From Pseudomonas indica NBRC 103045 (GTDB taxonomy: Bacteria; Pseudomonadota; Gammaproteobacteria; Pseudomonadales; Pseudomonadaceae): a stretch of 64,000 nt of DNA. How positions within the stretch are numbered: the first letter of the stretch is position 1; every line of letters starts with the position of its first letter. The position numbers and the translations under genes were made by a program. Below, one piece after another: positions 45,238-56,314 of the stretch. Where the stretch lies: assembly GCF_002091635.1 (NCBI RefSeq), contig NZ_BDAC01000021.1, positions 49,050 through 113,049 on the forward strand, written 5' to 3'. Below the pieces are notes generated by a model that had not been told where the DNA came from, ran no database searches, and saw only the letters and a list, made by a program, of their open reading frames with translations.

Positions 45238-46416
45238 ATGGCCAAAGCAAGCTTCAACTGGATCGACCCGCTGCTGCTCGATCAGCAACTGACCGAAGAA
45301 GAGCGCATGGTGCGTGACAGCGCCGCGCAGTTCGCCCAGGACAAGCTGGCTCCGCGCGTGCTGGAAGCCTTCCGCCATGAGCGCACCGACCCGGCGATTT
45401 TCCGCGAGATGGGCGAAACCGGCCTGCTCGGCGCGACCATTCCCGCCGAATACGGTGGCAGCGGTCTGAACTACGTGTGCTACGGCCTGATCGCCCGCGA
45501 GGTCGAGCGCATTGATTCCGGCTATCGCTCGATGATGAGCGTGCAGTCGTCCTTGGTGATGGTGCCGATCTTCGAATTCGGCTCCGAGGCGCAAAAGCAG
45601 AAGTACCTGCCCAAGCTGGCCAGCGGCGAGTGGATCGGTTGCTTCGGCCTGACCGAACCCAATCACGGCTCCGACCCGGGCTCGATGGTGACCCGGGCGA
45701 AGAAGGTGGACGGCGGCTACCGCCTGAGCGGCAGCAAGATGTGGATCACCAACAGCCCGATCGCCGACGTGTTCGTGGTGTGGGCCAAGGACGATGCCGG
45801 CGATATCCGCGGCTTCGTCCTGGAAAAAGGCTGGGAGGGCCTGAGCGCCCCGGCGATCCACGGCAAGGTCGGCCTGCGGGCATCCATCACCGGTGAGATC
45901 GTCATGGACAACGTGTTCGTCCCCGAAGAGAACGCCTTCCCCGAGGTGCGCGGCCTGAAAGGACCCTTCACCTGCCTGAACTCGGCCCGCTACGGGATTT
46001 CCTGGGGCGCGCTGGGTGCCGCCGAATTCTGCTGGCACACCGCGCGCCAGTACACCCTGGACCGCCAGCAGTTCGGCCGTCCACTGGCGGCCAACCAACT
46101 GATCCAGAAGAAGCTGGCGGACATGCAGACCGAGATCACCCTGGCCCTGCAAGGCTGCCTGCGCCTCGGCCGGATGAAGGACGAAGGTACCGCGGCGGTG
46201 GAAATCACCTCGATCATGAAGCGCAACAGCTGCGGCAAGGCCCTGGATATCGCCCGTATGGCCCGCGACATGCTGGGCGGCAACGGTATCAGCGACGAAT
46301 TTGGCGTGGCCCGCCATCTGGTCAATCTCGAAGTGGTGAACACCTACGAGGGCACTCATGATGTTCACGCGCTGATTCTTGGTCGAGCCCAGACCGGTAT
46401 CCAGGCGTTCTTTTAA
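45238..46416 (+). CDS. gcdH: Glutaryl-CoA dehydrogenase
   Basis: A 392-residue acyl-CoA dehydrogenase starting [20 protein letters not shown]. Visible are [16 protein letters not shown] (FAD/substrate loop) and [19 protein letters not shown]. The C-terminal [20 protein letters not shown] contains the catalytic Glu in YEGTHD. The enzyme oxidises and decarboxylates glutaryl-CoA to crotonyl-CoA in the lysine/glutarate route. The ATG at 45238 is chosen over an in-frame upstream ATG because it gives the usual N-terminus. It is followed by a CoA-transferase gene 149 bases on. Confidence 0.96.
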   Translation: MAKASFNWIDPLLLDQQLTEEERMVRDSAAQFAQDKLAPRVLEAFRHERTDPAIFREMGETGLLGATIPAEYGGSGLNYVCYGLIAREVERIDSGYRSMMSVQSSLVMVPIFEFGSEAQKQKYLPKLASGEWIGCFGLTEPNHGSDPGSMVTRAKKVDGGYRLSGSKMWITNSPIADVFVVWAKDDAGDIRGFVLEKGWEGLSAPAIHGKVGLRASITGEIVMDNVFVPEENAFPEVRGLKGPFTCLNSARYGISWGALGAAEFCWHTARQYTLDRQQFGRPLAANQLIQKKLADMQTEITLALQGCLRLGRMKDEGTAAVEITSIMKRNSCGKALDIARMARDMLGGNGISDEFGVARHLVNLEVVNTYEGTHDVHALILGRAQTGIQAFF

Positions 46417-46422
46417 AAGAGC

Positions 46423-46564
46423 AGCGGCAAGCCGCACGCTTCAAGCCGCCAGACAGCGGCACGGGCCCGCGGCTTTCGAACCGAACATCCATCAAGCGCC
46501 AGGAGTCCGACCGTCGACCGGGTGCAACTCTTGTCGCTTGAAGCCTGCAGCGTGAGGCTCCGCT
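46423..46564. repeat. Imperfect inverted repeat between gcdH and the CoA-transferase gene
   Basis: AGCGGCAAGCCGCACGC followed by TTCAAGC (46423-46446) pairs imperfectly with the segment 46536-46564, which reads GCTTGAAGCCTGCAGCGTGA and on to CCGCT. The CTTGAAGC/TGCAGC vocabulary is that of common Pseudomonas intergenic repeats. It may stabilise the gcdH mRNA end. The 149-base gap holds no gene. Confidence 0.5.
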
Positions 46565-46565
46565 T

Positions 46566-47786
46566 ATGTCCGCACTGTCCCATATCCGTGTGCTCGACCT
46601 TTCCCGCGTGCTGGCCGGGCCCTGGGCCGGGCAGATCCTGGCCGATCTCGGCGCCGAGGTGATCAAGATCGAGCGCCCTGGCGTCGGTGACGACACCCGC
46701 CATTGGGGCCCGCCGTTCCTCAAGGATGCGCAGGGCGAAAACACCCGCGAGGCGGCGTATTACCTGTCGGCCAATCGCAACAAACAGTCGGTGACGGTGG
46801 ACTTCACCCAGCCGGAAGGCCAGCAACTGGTCCGCGAGCTGGCCGCCAAGGCCGATGTGGTGCTGGAGAACTTCAAGGTCGGCGGGCTGGCGGCCTACGG
46901 GCTCGACTACGCGTCGCTCAAAGCGCTCAACCCGCGCCTGATCTACTGCTCCATCACCGGCTTCGGGCAGAACGGTCCTTACGCCAAGCGCGCCGGCTAC
47001 GACTTCATGATCCAGGGGCTGGGCGGGCTGATGAGCCTGACTGGGCGCCCGGAGGGCGAGGAGGGTGCCGGCCCGGTGAAGGTGGGCGTGGCGTTGACCG
47101 ACATTCTCACTGGCCTGTATTCCACCGTGGCGGTGCTCGCCGCCCTGAACCATCGCGACCAGAGTGGCATCGGCCAGCACATCGACATGGCTTTGCTCGA
47201 CGTGCAGGTCGCCTGCCTGGCCAACCAGGCGATGAACTACCTGACCACTGGCGTACCGCCCCGGCGGCTGGGCAATGCCCATCCGAACATCGTGCCTTAC
47301 CAGGATTTCCCCACGGCCGACGGCGACATCATCCTCACCGTGGGCAACGACAGTCAGTTCCGCAAGTTCTGCGAGGTCGCCGGCTTCCGGGAGTGGGCCG
47401 ACGACCCGCGTTTTTCCACCAACCAGGCCCGCGTCGCCCATCGCGCCGAGCTGATTCCGCTGATCCGCCAGGCCACGGTGTTCAAGACCACCGCGCAATG
47501 GGTCGCCTTGCTGGAAGAGGCCGGGGTGCCGTGCGGGCCGATCAACGACCTGGCCCAGGTGTTCGCCGACCCGCAGGTCCAGGCTCGCGGATTGCGCGTC
47601 GAGTTGCCGCATCCCCTGGCCGGCACGGTGCCCCAGGTGGCCAGCCCGATCCGCCTCTCCGAAACACCGGTGCAATATCGCAACGCCCCGCCGCTGTTGG
47701 GCGAGCACACCGAACGGGTGCTCGGCGAGGTGCTGGGCTTGAGCCCCGAACGCATCGCCGCGCTGCGTGAGGCGGGGGTGGTCTGA
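46566..47786 (+). CDS. CaiB/BaiF (class III) CoA-transferase, probably for glutarate
   Basis: A 406-residue family III CoA-transferase: VLDLSRVLAGPWAGQILADL at the N-terminus, SITGFGQNGPYAKRAGYDF, and GIGQHIDMALLD with the catalytic Asp. The gene follows gcdH, as in P. aeruginosa (PA0446-PA0447), and the product is related to succinyl-CoA:glutarate CoA-transferases, so it most likely activates glutarate for GcdH. The substrate is inferred from position; the fold is certain. Confidence 0.9.
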   Translation: MSALSHIRVLDLSRVLAGPWAGQILADLGAEVIKIERPGVGDDTRHWGPPFLKDAQGENTREAAYYLSANRNKQSVTVDFTQPEGQQLVRELAAKADVVLENFKVGGLAAYGLDYASLKALNPRLIYCSITGFGQNGPYAKRAGYDFMIQGLGGLMSLTGRPEGEEGAGPVKVGVALTDILTGLYSTVAVLAALNHRDQSGIGQHIDMALLDVQVACLANQAMNYLTTGVPPRRLGNAHPNIVPYQDFPTADGDIILTVGNDSQFRKFCEVAGFREWADDPRFSTNQARVAHRAELIPLIRQATVFKTTAQWVALLEEAGVPCGPINDLAQVFADPQVQARGLRVELPHPLAGTVPQVASPIRLSETPVQYRNAPPLLGEHTERVLGEVLGLSPERIAALREAGVV

Positions 47787-47877
47787 GCACCATTCGAGGG
47801 AAGCCGGGAAACCCATCGACTAAACTCTCGCCGACTTCGACGGCCTAACGAACTGTCGAACCAACCGGGAGACAACG

Positions 47878-48480
47878 ATGCGGACAACGTGGAAGGCGAC
47901 TTGGCGACTGATTCCTCTGCTCTGGCTGGCAGCCCTGCTGACCGGTTGCGGCATCAACAACATCCCGCGTTACGACGAGCAGGTGAAAGCGGCTTGGGCG
48001 CAGGTGGAAAACCAGTACCAGCGTCGGGCCGATCTGATTCCCAACCTGGTGGAAACGGTCAAGGGTTACGCCAGCCACGAGCAGGAGACCCTGACCGCGG
48101 TGGTGGAGGCGCGGGCCAAGGCGACCTCCATCCAGGTGGATGCCAATACCCTCGACGATCCCCAGCGGCTGCAGCAATTCCAGCAGGCCCAGGCCCAGCT
48201 CACCGGGGCCTTGAGCCGACTGATGGCGGTGTCCGAGCGCTACCCCGACCTCAAGGCGAACCAGAACTTCCTCGCCCTGCAATCCCAGCTGGAAGGCACC
48301 GAGAACCGGATCGCCGTGGCCCGGCGTGATTTCATCGCGGCGGTCGAGCGCTACAACACGGAAATCCGCACCTTTCCCGGCCGGATTTGGCACATGATCC
48401 TGTACAGCGACATGCCGATCCGCGAGAGCTTCGAGGCCACCGCCAAGGATGCGGAACAGGCGCCGCAAGTGAAGTTCTGA
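47878..48480 (+). CDS. LemA family protein, probable lipoprotein
   Basis: A 200-residue protein with an N-terminal hydrophobic segment ending LLTGCGIN, a lipobox with Cys at about 24. The body is the LemA helical domain: NQYQRRADLIPNLVETVKGY, ASHEQETLTAVVEARAKA and the C-terminal FPGRIWHMIL. The function of LemA proteins is unclear; they often occur with TPM-domain proteins as here. It overlaps the next gene by one base (TGATG). A promoter probably lies in the 91 bases upstream. Confidence 0.92.
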   Translation: MRTTWKATWRLIPLLWLAALLTGCGINNIPRYDEQVKAAWAQVENQYQRRADLIPNLVETVKGYASHEQETLTAVVEARAKATSIQVDANTLDDPQRLQQFQQAQAQLTGALSRLMAVSERYPDLKANQNFLALQSQLEGTENRIAVARRDFIAAVERYNTEIRTFPGRIWHMILYSDMPIRESFEATAKDAEQAPQVKF

Positions 48481-49202
48481 TGCGCCTTCGCGCCCTTCTG
48501 TGCCTGGCTGTTCTGCTGCTCTGCGGCCTTGCCCGGGTGCAGGCGGCGGAGCCGACGTTTCCGCCGCTGACCGGCCGTGTGGTGGATCGGGCGGACATGC
48601 TCGATCCGGCGGCCGAACAACGCCTGTCCGGCATGCTCGCCGCCCACGAGCAGGCCACGGGCGAGCAGGTGGTGGTGGTGACGCTGCCAGACCTCCAGGG
48701 CCGGAGTATCGAAGAGTTCGGCGTGGCGCTGGGACGCCACTGGGGCATCGGCCAGAAGGGCAAGGACAACGGCGCCCTGTTGATCGTGGCACGTGAGGAG
48801 CGGCGTGTACGTATCGAGGTCGGTTACGGCCTCGAAGAGCGCCTGACCGATGCGCAATCCGCCCTGATCATCAACGGCGTCATCCTGCCGGCGTTCCGCC
48901 AGGGCGACTTCAGCCGGGGTATCAGCGAAGGCGCGGCGGCGATGATCCAGGTGCTCGGCGGCGAGCCCCTGGCCAGCTCGGTCGATCCCGCGGCAGCCAA
49001 GCAACCGCCGGGGCTCATGGCGTTGGGGTTCTTCTTCATGATGCTGGTGGTCATTGCCCTGCTGGGCGGCGGCGGTGGCCGGGGCTTGCTCCTGGGAGCG
49101 CTGCTCGGCGGCATGGGCCGGGGCTCCGGCTTGGGAGGGGGTGGCGGTTTCGGCGGTGGAGGCGGTGGCTTCGGCGGGGGTGGTGCCTCCGGCGGCTGGT
49201 GA
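48480..49202 (+). CDS. TPM domain protein with Gly-rich tail
   Basis: A 240-residue protein. Signal peptide to about VQA-AEPTF, then a TPM domain (PF04536): LTGRVVDRADMLDPAAEQRL, then GEQVVVVTLPDLQGRSIEEF and GYGLEERLTDAQ. A membrane segment (LMALGFFFMMLVVIALL) follows at about 180-196, and the C-terminal 40 residues are almost all Gly with Phe and Ser. TPM domains bind metal ions and act in envelope or photosystem repair in other organisms. The ATG at 48480 is coupled to lemA. Function here unknown. Confidence 0.9.
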   Translation: MRLRALLCLAVLLLCGLARVQAAEPTFPPLTGRVVDRADMLDPAAEQRLSGMLAAHEQATGEQVVVVTLPDLQGRSIEEFGVALGRHWGIGQKGKDNGALLIVAREERRVRIEVGYGLEERLTDAQSALIINGVILPAFRQGDFSRGISEGAAAMIQVLGGEPLASSVDPAAAKQPPGLMALGFFFMMLVVIALLGGGGGRGLLLGALLGGMGRGSGLGGGGGFGGGGGGFGGGGASGGW

Positions 49203-49238
49203 GGCCTGCCGGCGCGACAGGATGAATCGAGGGGACAG

Positions 49239-49856
49239 ATGACGCTATTGAGCGAAGCCGAGCTGCAACGCGTGGCCGATGCGATCACCGAGGTGGAGCG
49301 CCATACCGATGCCGAACTGGTAACGGTGCTGGCGACGCGGGCGGACGATTACGCCTACATCCCGTTGCTCTGGGCCAGTCTCGTCGCCCTGATGCTTCCC
49401 GGAGCGGCGAATTTCTTCGGTGGCTGGCTGAGTGCCGCGCAACTGTTGCTGGTGCAGTGGCTGACCTTTGCGCTGCTGGCCCTGCTGGGGCGTATCCCGT
49501 CCTTGACCAGCCGGCTGATTCCTCGCGCGGTGCGGCATTGGCGGGCCGCCAATCTGGCCCGCCGGCAATTTCTCGAGCACAACCTGCATCACACCGAGGC
49601 CGGCACCGGCATGCTGATCTTCGTCTCGGAAGCGGAGCGTTACGTCGAGATCATCGTCGACCGGGGCATTTCCAGCCGGATCGACGACGGTGCCTGGCAG
49701 GCGCTGGTGGACGTTTTCACGGCAGAGGTTCGCCGTGGGCGGACCCTGGAAGGCTTCCTCGGTTGCATCCGGGGCTGCGGCGAGTTGCTCCAGCAACACG
49801 TGCCGGCGACACACGAACGCAACGAGCTGCCCAATCGGTTGATCGTCCTGCCTTGA
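49239..49856 (+). CDS. TPM domain membrane protein
   Basis: A 205-residue protein with the beginning of a TPM-like domain (LQRVADAITEVERHTDAELV) interrupted by two membrane segments (about 43-60 and 67-84). The domain resumes with ETGMLIF-like TGMLIFVSEAERYVEIIVD and RGISSRIDDGAWQAL. The same membrane-inserted form accompanies LemA and the Gly-tailed TPM protein in many Pseudomonas genomes. The three genes are probably one operon. Ends 12 bases from the convergent protease gene. Confidence 0.85.
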   Translation: MTLLSEAELQRVADAITEVERHTDAELVTVLATRADDYAYIPLLWASLVALMLPGAANFFGGWLSAAQLLLVQWLTFALLALLGRIPSLTSRLIPRAVRHWRAANLARRQFLEHNLHHTEAGTGMLIFVSEAERYVEIIVDRGISSRIDDGAWQALVDVFTAEVRRGRTLEGFLGCIRGCGELLQQHVPATHERNELPNRLIVLP

Positions 49857-49868
49857 GGGAGTGCCGGG

Positions 49869-51860
<1,992 letters not shown>

Positions 51861-52182
51861 TGCACTTCCAGGCAGGATTCGATCGCTAACACACGCCCAC
51901 AGGGGGCACACAACAGCCAGTGCGTCACCGACCCACTCGCGAGTTGCCTGCCCTGGCCTGGGACGCTCACTGGCTATCGGCGGAGTAAATCCGAGGTTGA
52001 GCCTCAGCGGGGGACCGTTGGTCGGTTGCCATAGAACTAACGAGGAAGGCGGAAGTCCGCGTGCCGCTTCGCTTTGCGGGCTGTCGCGGGGCTCTGGGCC
52101 GGGGTTGCCGGGCGGTCGTGAAGCCGAACCGCGACAAACGGAAGGGATAAAGCCGGAAACAATTCGGACGGACGTGATGCCA
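51861..52182. other. Non-coding stretch between the protease and amaB genes
   Basis: About 320 bases without a supported gene. It holds the promoter region of the FtsH-like protease. An imperfect inverted repeat around GCCAGTG (near 51918) and CACTGGC (near 51969) is the only structure noted. Long open frames crossing it on both strands are composition effects. Confidence 0.5.
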
Positions 52183-52216
52183 CAAACGAAACGGCCCGCT
52201 CGGATGAGCGGGCCGT
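52183..52216 (-). terminator. Rho-independent terminator of the amaB-type gene
   Basis: Perfect 11-bp stem ACGGCCCGCTC/GAGCGGGCCGT (52191-52201 with 52206-52216) and loop GGAT. On the minus strand it is followed by TTCGTTTG. It begins 24 bases after the dehydrogenase stop. Confidence 0.85.
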
Positions 52217-52239
52217 CTGGCGCGTTGGCGTGGGGGCGA

Positions 52240-53730
52240 TCAGTCGAAGACGATGCCCTGGGCCAGGGGCAGCTCACGGGAGTAGTTCACCGTGTTGGTC
52301 TGCCGACGCATATAAGCCTTCCAGGCGTCGGAGCCGGATTCGCGGCCTCCACCGGTCTCCTTCTCGCCACCGAAGGCGCCGCCGATCTCGGCACCGCTGG
52401 TACCGATGTTGACGTTGGCGATGCCGCAGTCGCTGCCCGCCGCGCTCTGGAACTGCTCGGCCTCGCGCACGTCGGTGGTGAAGATGCAGGAAGACAGGCC
52501 CTGCGGCACTTCATTGTTCATCCGCAGCGCTTCGTCGAAGTCCGTGTAGGTCATGACGTAGAGGATCGGGGCGAAGGTCTCGTGGCGCACCACCTCGGTC
52601 TGTCCGGGCATTTCGACGATGGCCGGCGACACGTAGTAGGCGTTGGGGAACTGCGCTTCCAACTGGCGCTCGCCACCGAACACCTGGCCGCCTTCGGCGC
52701 GGGCCTTGGTCAGGGCGTTCTGCATGGCCTCGAAGCTCTGGCGGTCGATCAGCGGGCCGACCAGATTGCCTTGCAGCGGATGGCCGATGCGGATCTTCGA
52801 ATAGGCGGCCTTGAGACGGGCGACGATGTCGTCCTTCACCGATTCGTGGGCGATCAGGCGGCGCAGGGTGGTGCAGCGCTGGCCGGCGGTACCCACCGCA
52901 CCGAACAGAATGGCGCGCACGGCCATGTCCAGATCGGCGCTGGGGGCGAGGATCATCGCGTTGTTGCCGCCCAGCTCGAGAATGCTGCGACCGAAACGGG
53001 CCGCCACGCGCGGGCCGACTTCACGACCCATGCGGGTGGAACCGGTGGCGCTGACCAGGGCCACGCGCGGATCGTCCACCAGCGCTTCGCCGGCGGCGCG
53101 GTCACCGATGACCAGTTGGCTGAGTCCTTGCGGCGCATCGCCGAAGGCTTTCAGGGCGCGCTCGAACAGGGCCTGGCAGGCCAGGGCGGTGAGCGGGGTC
53201 TTTTCCGATGGCTTCCAGATCACCGGGTTGCCGCAGACCAGCGCCAGGGTAGCGTTCCAGGCCCAGACCGCGACGGGGAAGTTGAAGGCGCTGATCACCG
53301 CGACCACGCCGAGCGGGTGCCAAGTCTCACGCATGTGGTGGCCGGGACGCTCGGAGGCGATGGTCAGGCCGTAGAGCTGGCGCGACAGGCCGACGGCGAA
53401 GTCGCAGATGTCGATCATTTCCTGCACTTCGCCCAGGCCTTCCTGGGTGATCTTGCCGGCTTCCCAGGAAACCAGCTCGCCGAGGTCGGCCTTGTGCTCG
53501 CGCAGCACTTCGCCGAACAGCCGCACCAGTTCGCCACGGCGCGGGGCCGGAATGCTGCGCCAGGCCTTGAAGGCCTGCTCGGCGCGGTCGATCCGGGCCA
53601 GCACGGCGGCTTTGTCCTCAAGGGCGACGCTGCCGATCCGGCTGCCATCGATGGGGGTGTGGACCGGGTGGGTACCGTTGGTAATCGCACTGGCACTGAC
53701 GCCGAGGCGGCTCAAGAGTCCGTCGACCAT
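52240..53730 (-). CDS. amaB: Aldehyde dehydrogenase family 7: 2-aminoadipate semialdehyde / piperideine-6-carboxylate dehydrogenase
   Basis: A 496-residue ALDH. The catalytic Glu is in LELGGNNAMI (E252) and the nucleophile in GTAGQRCTTLRR (C286). AFNFPVAVWAWNATLALVCG and NIGTSGAEIGGAFGGEKETGG are ALDH7 hallmarks. It matches Pseudomonas AmaB, which oxidises L-2-aminoadipate 6-semialdehyde (in equilibrium with piperideine-6-carboxylate) to 2-aminoadipate with NAD(P)+. The divergent LysR gene, aminotransferase and DUF1338 gene next to it act on the following steps. amaA (pipecolate oxidase), its usual partner in P. putida, is not adjacent here. Confidence 0.93.
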   Translation of the reverse strand: MVDGLLSRLGVSASAITNGTHPVHTPIDGSRIGSVALEDKAAVLARIDRAEQAFKAWRSIPAPRRGELVRLFGEVLREHKADLGELVSWEAGKITQEGLGEVQEMIDICDFAVGLSRQLYGLTIASERPGHHMRETWHPLGVVAVISAFNFPVAVWAWNATLALVCGNPVIWKPSEKTPLTALACQALFERALKAFGDAPQGLSQLVIGDRAAGEALVDDPRVALVSATGSTRMGREVGPRVAARFGRSILELGGNNAMILAPSADLDMAVRAILFGAVGTAGQRCTTLRRLIAHESVKDDIVARLKAAYSKIRIGHPLQGNLVGPLIDRQSFEAMQNALTKARAEGGQVFGGERQLEAQFPNAYYVSPAIVEMPGQTEVVRHETFAPILYVMTYTDFDEALRMNNEVPQGLSSCIFTTDVREAEQFQSAAGSDCGIANVNIGTSGAEIGGAFGGEKETGGGRESGSDAWKAYMRRQTNTVNYSRELPLAQGIVFD

Positions 53731-53862
53731 GGCGCTCTCCTTCGTTGTTGGTTGCTATTTCGGATCGGGTCAGTATTAATCCGCCTGCTGGTGGCCTACA
53801 AGCGACCTTTATTCGCCACGTCATTCCTTGGATTCATCAATTCGCGCGTTCCGAGATCAGCC

Positions 53863-54747
53863 ATGTCCAAGCGCCTGATGCCGTCGATGACGGCCCTGCA
53901 ATGCTTCGAGGCGGTCGCCCGCCACCTCAGTTTCACCCGTGCGGCGGAAGAGCTGCACCTGACCCAGAGCGCGGTGAGCAAGCAGGTCGCGCAACTGGAA
54001 GAGATGCTTCAGCACCTGCTATTCCGCCGCATTCGCCGGCGCCTGCAACTGACGCCGGCTGGCTCGCTGTACCTGGGCGAGGTGAACAAGATTCTCAATC
54101 AGGTGGAGATGTCTACCCGCTACATCCTGTCGTATGGCGGAGAGACCGAGGTGCTGACCGTGGCCACCCAGCCCACCTTCGGCGCGCGCTGGCTGATTCC
54201 GCATCTCAAGGGCTTCGGTGCCAGCAACCCGAACATCCATCTGGATATCCATAACGAGCTGGAGCCTTTCGACCTGCTGCAAGGCAAGGCCGACGTGGTG
54301 TTCTTCTTCGGTCAGGGCACCTGGCCGGGGGCGGAGTGCATCGAGCTGTTCGGCGAGGAGGTAGTGCCGGTCTGCTCGCCGGACATCCTGCCCGGGCAAC
54401 CGTTGGGCAGCGCCCTGGACTTGACGCGCATGGTCTTGCTGCAGTGCGGTTCGCGCCCCGAGGCCTGGCACGAGTGGTTCCTCGGCCAGGAACTGGAAAC
54501 CGAGCACAGCTACCATGGCCCACGTTTCGACACCTTTTATATGTGCATCCGTGCCGCACAGTCCGGCTGTGGCGTGGCGCTGGTCCCGCGCTACCTGGTG
54601 GAAGACGAGCTGGCGGAGGGCAAGCTGGTGATCCCCTGGGATCATCCGATGCGCAGCAACGGTAGGCATTTCATGGCGTATGCCGAGCATGCCGCCGAGG
54701 TGCCGAAGATTCGGACGTTCGTGAAGTGGATTCGCAGTCAGCTCTGA
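53863..54747 (+). CDS. LysR-family regulator of the 2-aminoadipate genes
   Basis: A 294-residue LysR protein: HTH with LQCFEAVARHLSFTRAAEEL, then HLTQSAVSKQVAQLEEML, and a GcvA-like effector domain (LTVATQPTFGARWLIPHLKG). It is divergent from the amaB-type gene with 132 bases between them and 110 bases upstream of the leader ORF of the aminotransferase. The frame is open far upstream across the antisense of amaB, which is a composition artefact; the ATG at 53863 gives the normal N-terminus. It probably controls one or both flanking units; the effector could be 2-aminoadipate or 2-oxoadipate. Confidence 0.88.
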   Translation: MSKRLMPSMTALQCFEAVARHLSFTRAAEELHLTQSAVSKQVAQLEEMLQHLLFRRIRRRLQLTPAGSLYLGEVNKILNQVEMSTRYILSYGGETEVLTVATQPTFGARWLIPHLKGFGASNPNIHLDIHNELEPFDLLQGKADVVFFFGQGTWPGAECIELFGEEVVPVCSPDILPGQPLGSALDLTRMVLLQCGSRPEAWHEWFLGQELETEHSYHGPRFDTFYMCIRAAQSGCGVALVPRYLVEDELAEGKLVIPWDHPMRSNGRHFMAYAEHAAEVPKIRTFVKWIRSQL

Positions 54748-54857
54748 AGCCGTCGCTTCCCGAAAAAAAGGAATGACCCGGCGATTTTTTTTCGTTTGTG
54801 GGGCTGTGCGCCTCTCGCTTTCATAGGTGCCTCACCATCCAGCGAGAGGAACTGCCC

Positions 54858-54920
54858 ATGTCTGCGATCACCCCGTGCGGCGTCATGTCCGGTCTGTCGA
54901 GCCAGGGGGCCGCGGCATGA
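54858..54920 (+). CDS. Leader ORF of 20 codons coupled to the aminotransferase gene
   Basis: ATG at 54858 follows GAGAGGAA at ideal spacing, a better site than that of the gene behind it. The frame reads MSAITPCGVMSGLSSQGAAA and stops at TGA 54918-54920, overlapping the aminotransferase ATG (54917) as ATGA. The layout suggests translation of the short ORF delivers ribosomes to the aminotransferase. It has no run of Lys codons, so classical lysine attenuation is not indicated. Whether the peptide itself matters is unknown. The assignment rests on the ribosome site and overlap only. Confidence 0.5.
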   Translation: MSAITPCGVMSGLSSQGAAA

Positions 54921-56167
54921 GCCACGCCCATATCAGCCAGTCCCTGGCCATCGTCCATCCCATCACCCTGTCCCACGGCTGCAACGCGGAAGTCTGGGAC
55001 ACCGACGGTAAGCGCTACATCGACTTCGTCGGAGGTATCGGCGTGCTCAACCTCGGTCATTGCAACCCGCAGGTGGTCGAGGCGGTACGCGAGCAGGCCG
55101 GACGGCTGACGCATTCCGCCTTCAACGCCGTGCCGCATGCCGGATACGGGCAGTTGATGGAAGCGCTGGATCGTTTCATTCCGGTCAGCTATCCGCTGTC
55201 CGGCATGCTCACCAACAGCGGTGCCGAGGCGGCGGAAAACGCGCTCAAGATCGTCCGCGCCGCCACCGGACGCAGCGCGGTGATCGCCTTCGACGGGGGG
55301 TTCCACGGCCGCACCCTGGCCACGCTCAACCTCAACGGCAAGGTGGCGCCCTATAAACAGAAGGTGGGCAACCTCCCCGGGCCGGTCTATCACCTGCCGT
55401 ATCCCAGCGCCGACACCGGCGTGACGCGCGAGCAGGGCCTGCAGGCCATGGACCGTCTGTTCAGCGTCGAAATCGATAAGTCCGAGGTGGCCTGCATCAT
55501 CGTCGAGGCGGTGCAGGGGGAGGGGGGCTTCCTGGCCCTGGACCCGGCTTTCGCCCAGGACCTGCGGCGTTTCTGCGATGCGCACGGAATCGTGCTGATC
55601 ATCGATGAAATCCAGTCCGGCTTCGGTCGTACCGGCCAGCGCTTCGCCTTCTCACGCCTGGGCATCGAGCCGGACCTGTTGCTGCTCGGCAAGAGCATGG
55701 CGGGCGGCCTGCCCCTGGCGGCAGTGGTTGGTCGCCGCGAACTGCTCGATGCGTTACCCAAGGGTGGATTGGGCGGTACCTACTCGGGCAATCCGCTGGG
55801 CTGTGCCGCCGCCCTGGCCACCCTGGAACAGATGAGCGACGCCAATCTGTCCGGCTGGGGGGAGCAGCAGGAGGGCGTCATCCTCGAGCGCTACCGGCGT
55901 TGGCAAGGGATGCCGTGGTCCGGCGTGCTCGGCCGTCTAAACGGTGTCGGCGCCATGCGTGGTATCGAGCTGCGCGCGGCGGACGGGACGCCCGGTACGG
56001 CGCGGATGGCGGTATTGCTGGCGGCCGCACGGGAGCAGGGGTTGCTGCTGATGCCCAGCGGCAAGGCGCGGCATGTCGTCCGCCTGTTGGCTCCGCTGAC
56101 CATCGAACGCGCTTGCCTGGAGGAAGGGTTCGACATCTTCGAACGCTGTCTGGCTGCGCTCGAATGA
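54917..56167 (+). CDS. Class III aminotransferase, 2-aminoadipate transaminase type
   Basis: A 416-residue PLP enzyme: ISQSLAIVHPITLSHGCNAE and TDGKRYIDFVGGIGVLNLGH at the start, LTNSGAEAAENALKIVRAAT, LIIDEIQSGFGRTGQRF with the cofactor Asp, and the PLP Lys in LLLGKSMAGGLPLAAVVG. It agrees closely with the P. putida enzyme PP_4108, reported to convert 2-aminoadipate to 2-oxoadipate. Beta-alanine and 4-aminobutyrate transaminases share the fold, so the assignment leans on similarity recalled from memory plus the neighbours (AmaB upstream, DUF1338 downstream). Its ATG overlaps a leader ORF. Confidence 0.88.
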   Translation: MSHAHISQSLAIVHPITLSHGCNAEVWDTDGKRYIDFVGGIGVLNLGHCNPQVVEAVREQAGRLTHSAFNAVPHAGYGQLMEALDRFIPVSYPLSGMLTNSGAEAAENALKIVRAATGRSAVIAFDGGFHGRTLATLNLNGKVAPYKQKVGNLPGPVYHLPYPSADTGVTREQGLQAMDRLFSVEIDKSEVACIIVEAVQGEGGFLALDPAFAQDLRRFCDAHGIVLIIDEIQSGFGRTGQRFAFSRLGIEPDLLLLGKSMAGGLPLAAVVGRRELLDALPKGGLGGTYSGNPLGCAAALATLEQMSDANLSGWGEQQEGVILERYRRWQGMPWSGVLGRLNGVGAMRGIELRAADGTPGTARMAVLLAAAREQGLLLMPSGKARHVVRLLAPLTIERACLEEGFDIFERCLAALE

Positions 56168-56314
56168 TCGGCATTTGATTCCTTTGGGGAATGATCAAAA
56201 GAAGATTAGTCGTTTGTAAGGGATGTTCCGGTTGCAGAGAATGGCTTTGCATTACCACGTGGAATCTATCTTTGCCGAGGCTGTGGTCTCGGCGGCTCCA
56301 GGAGTCGTGTTCAC

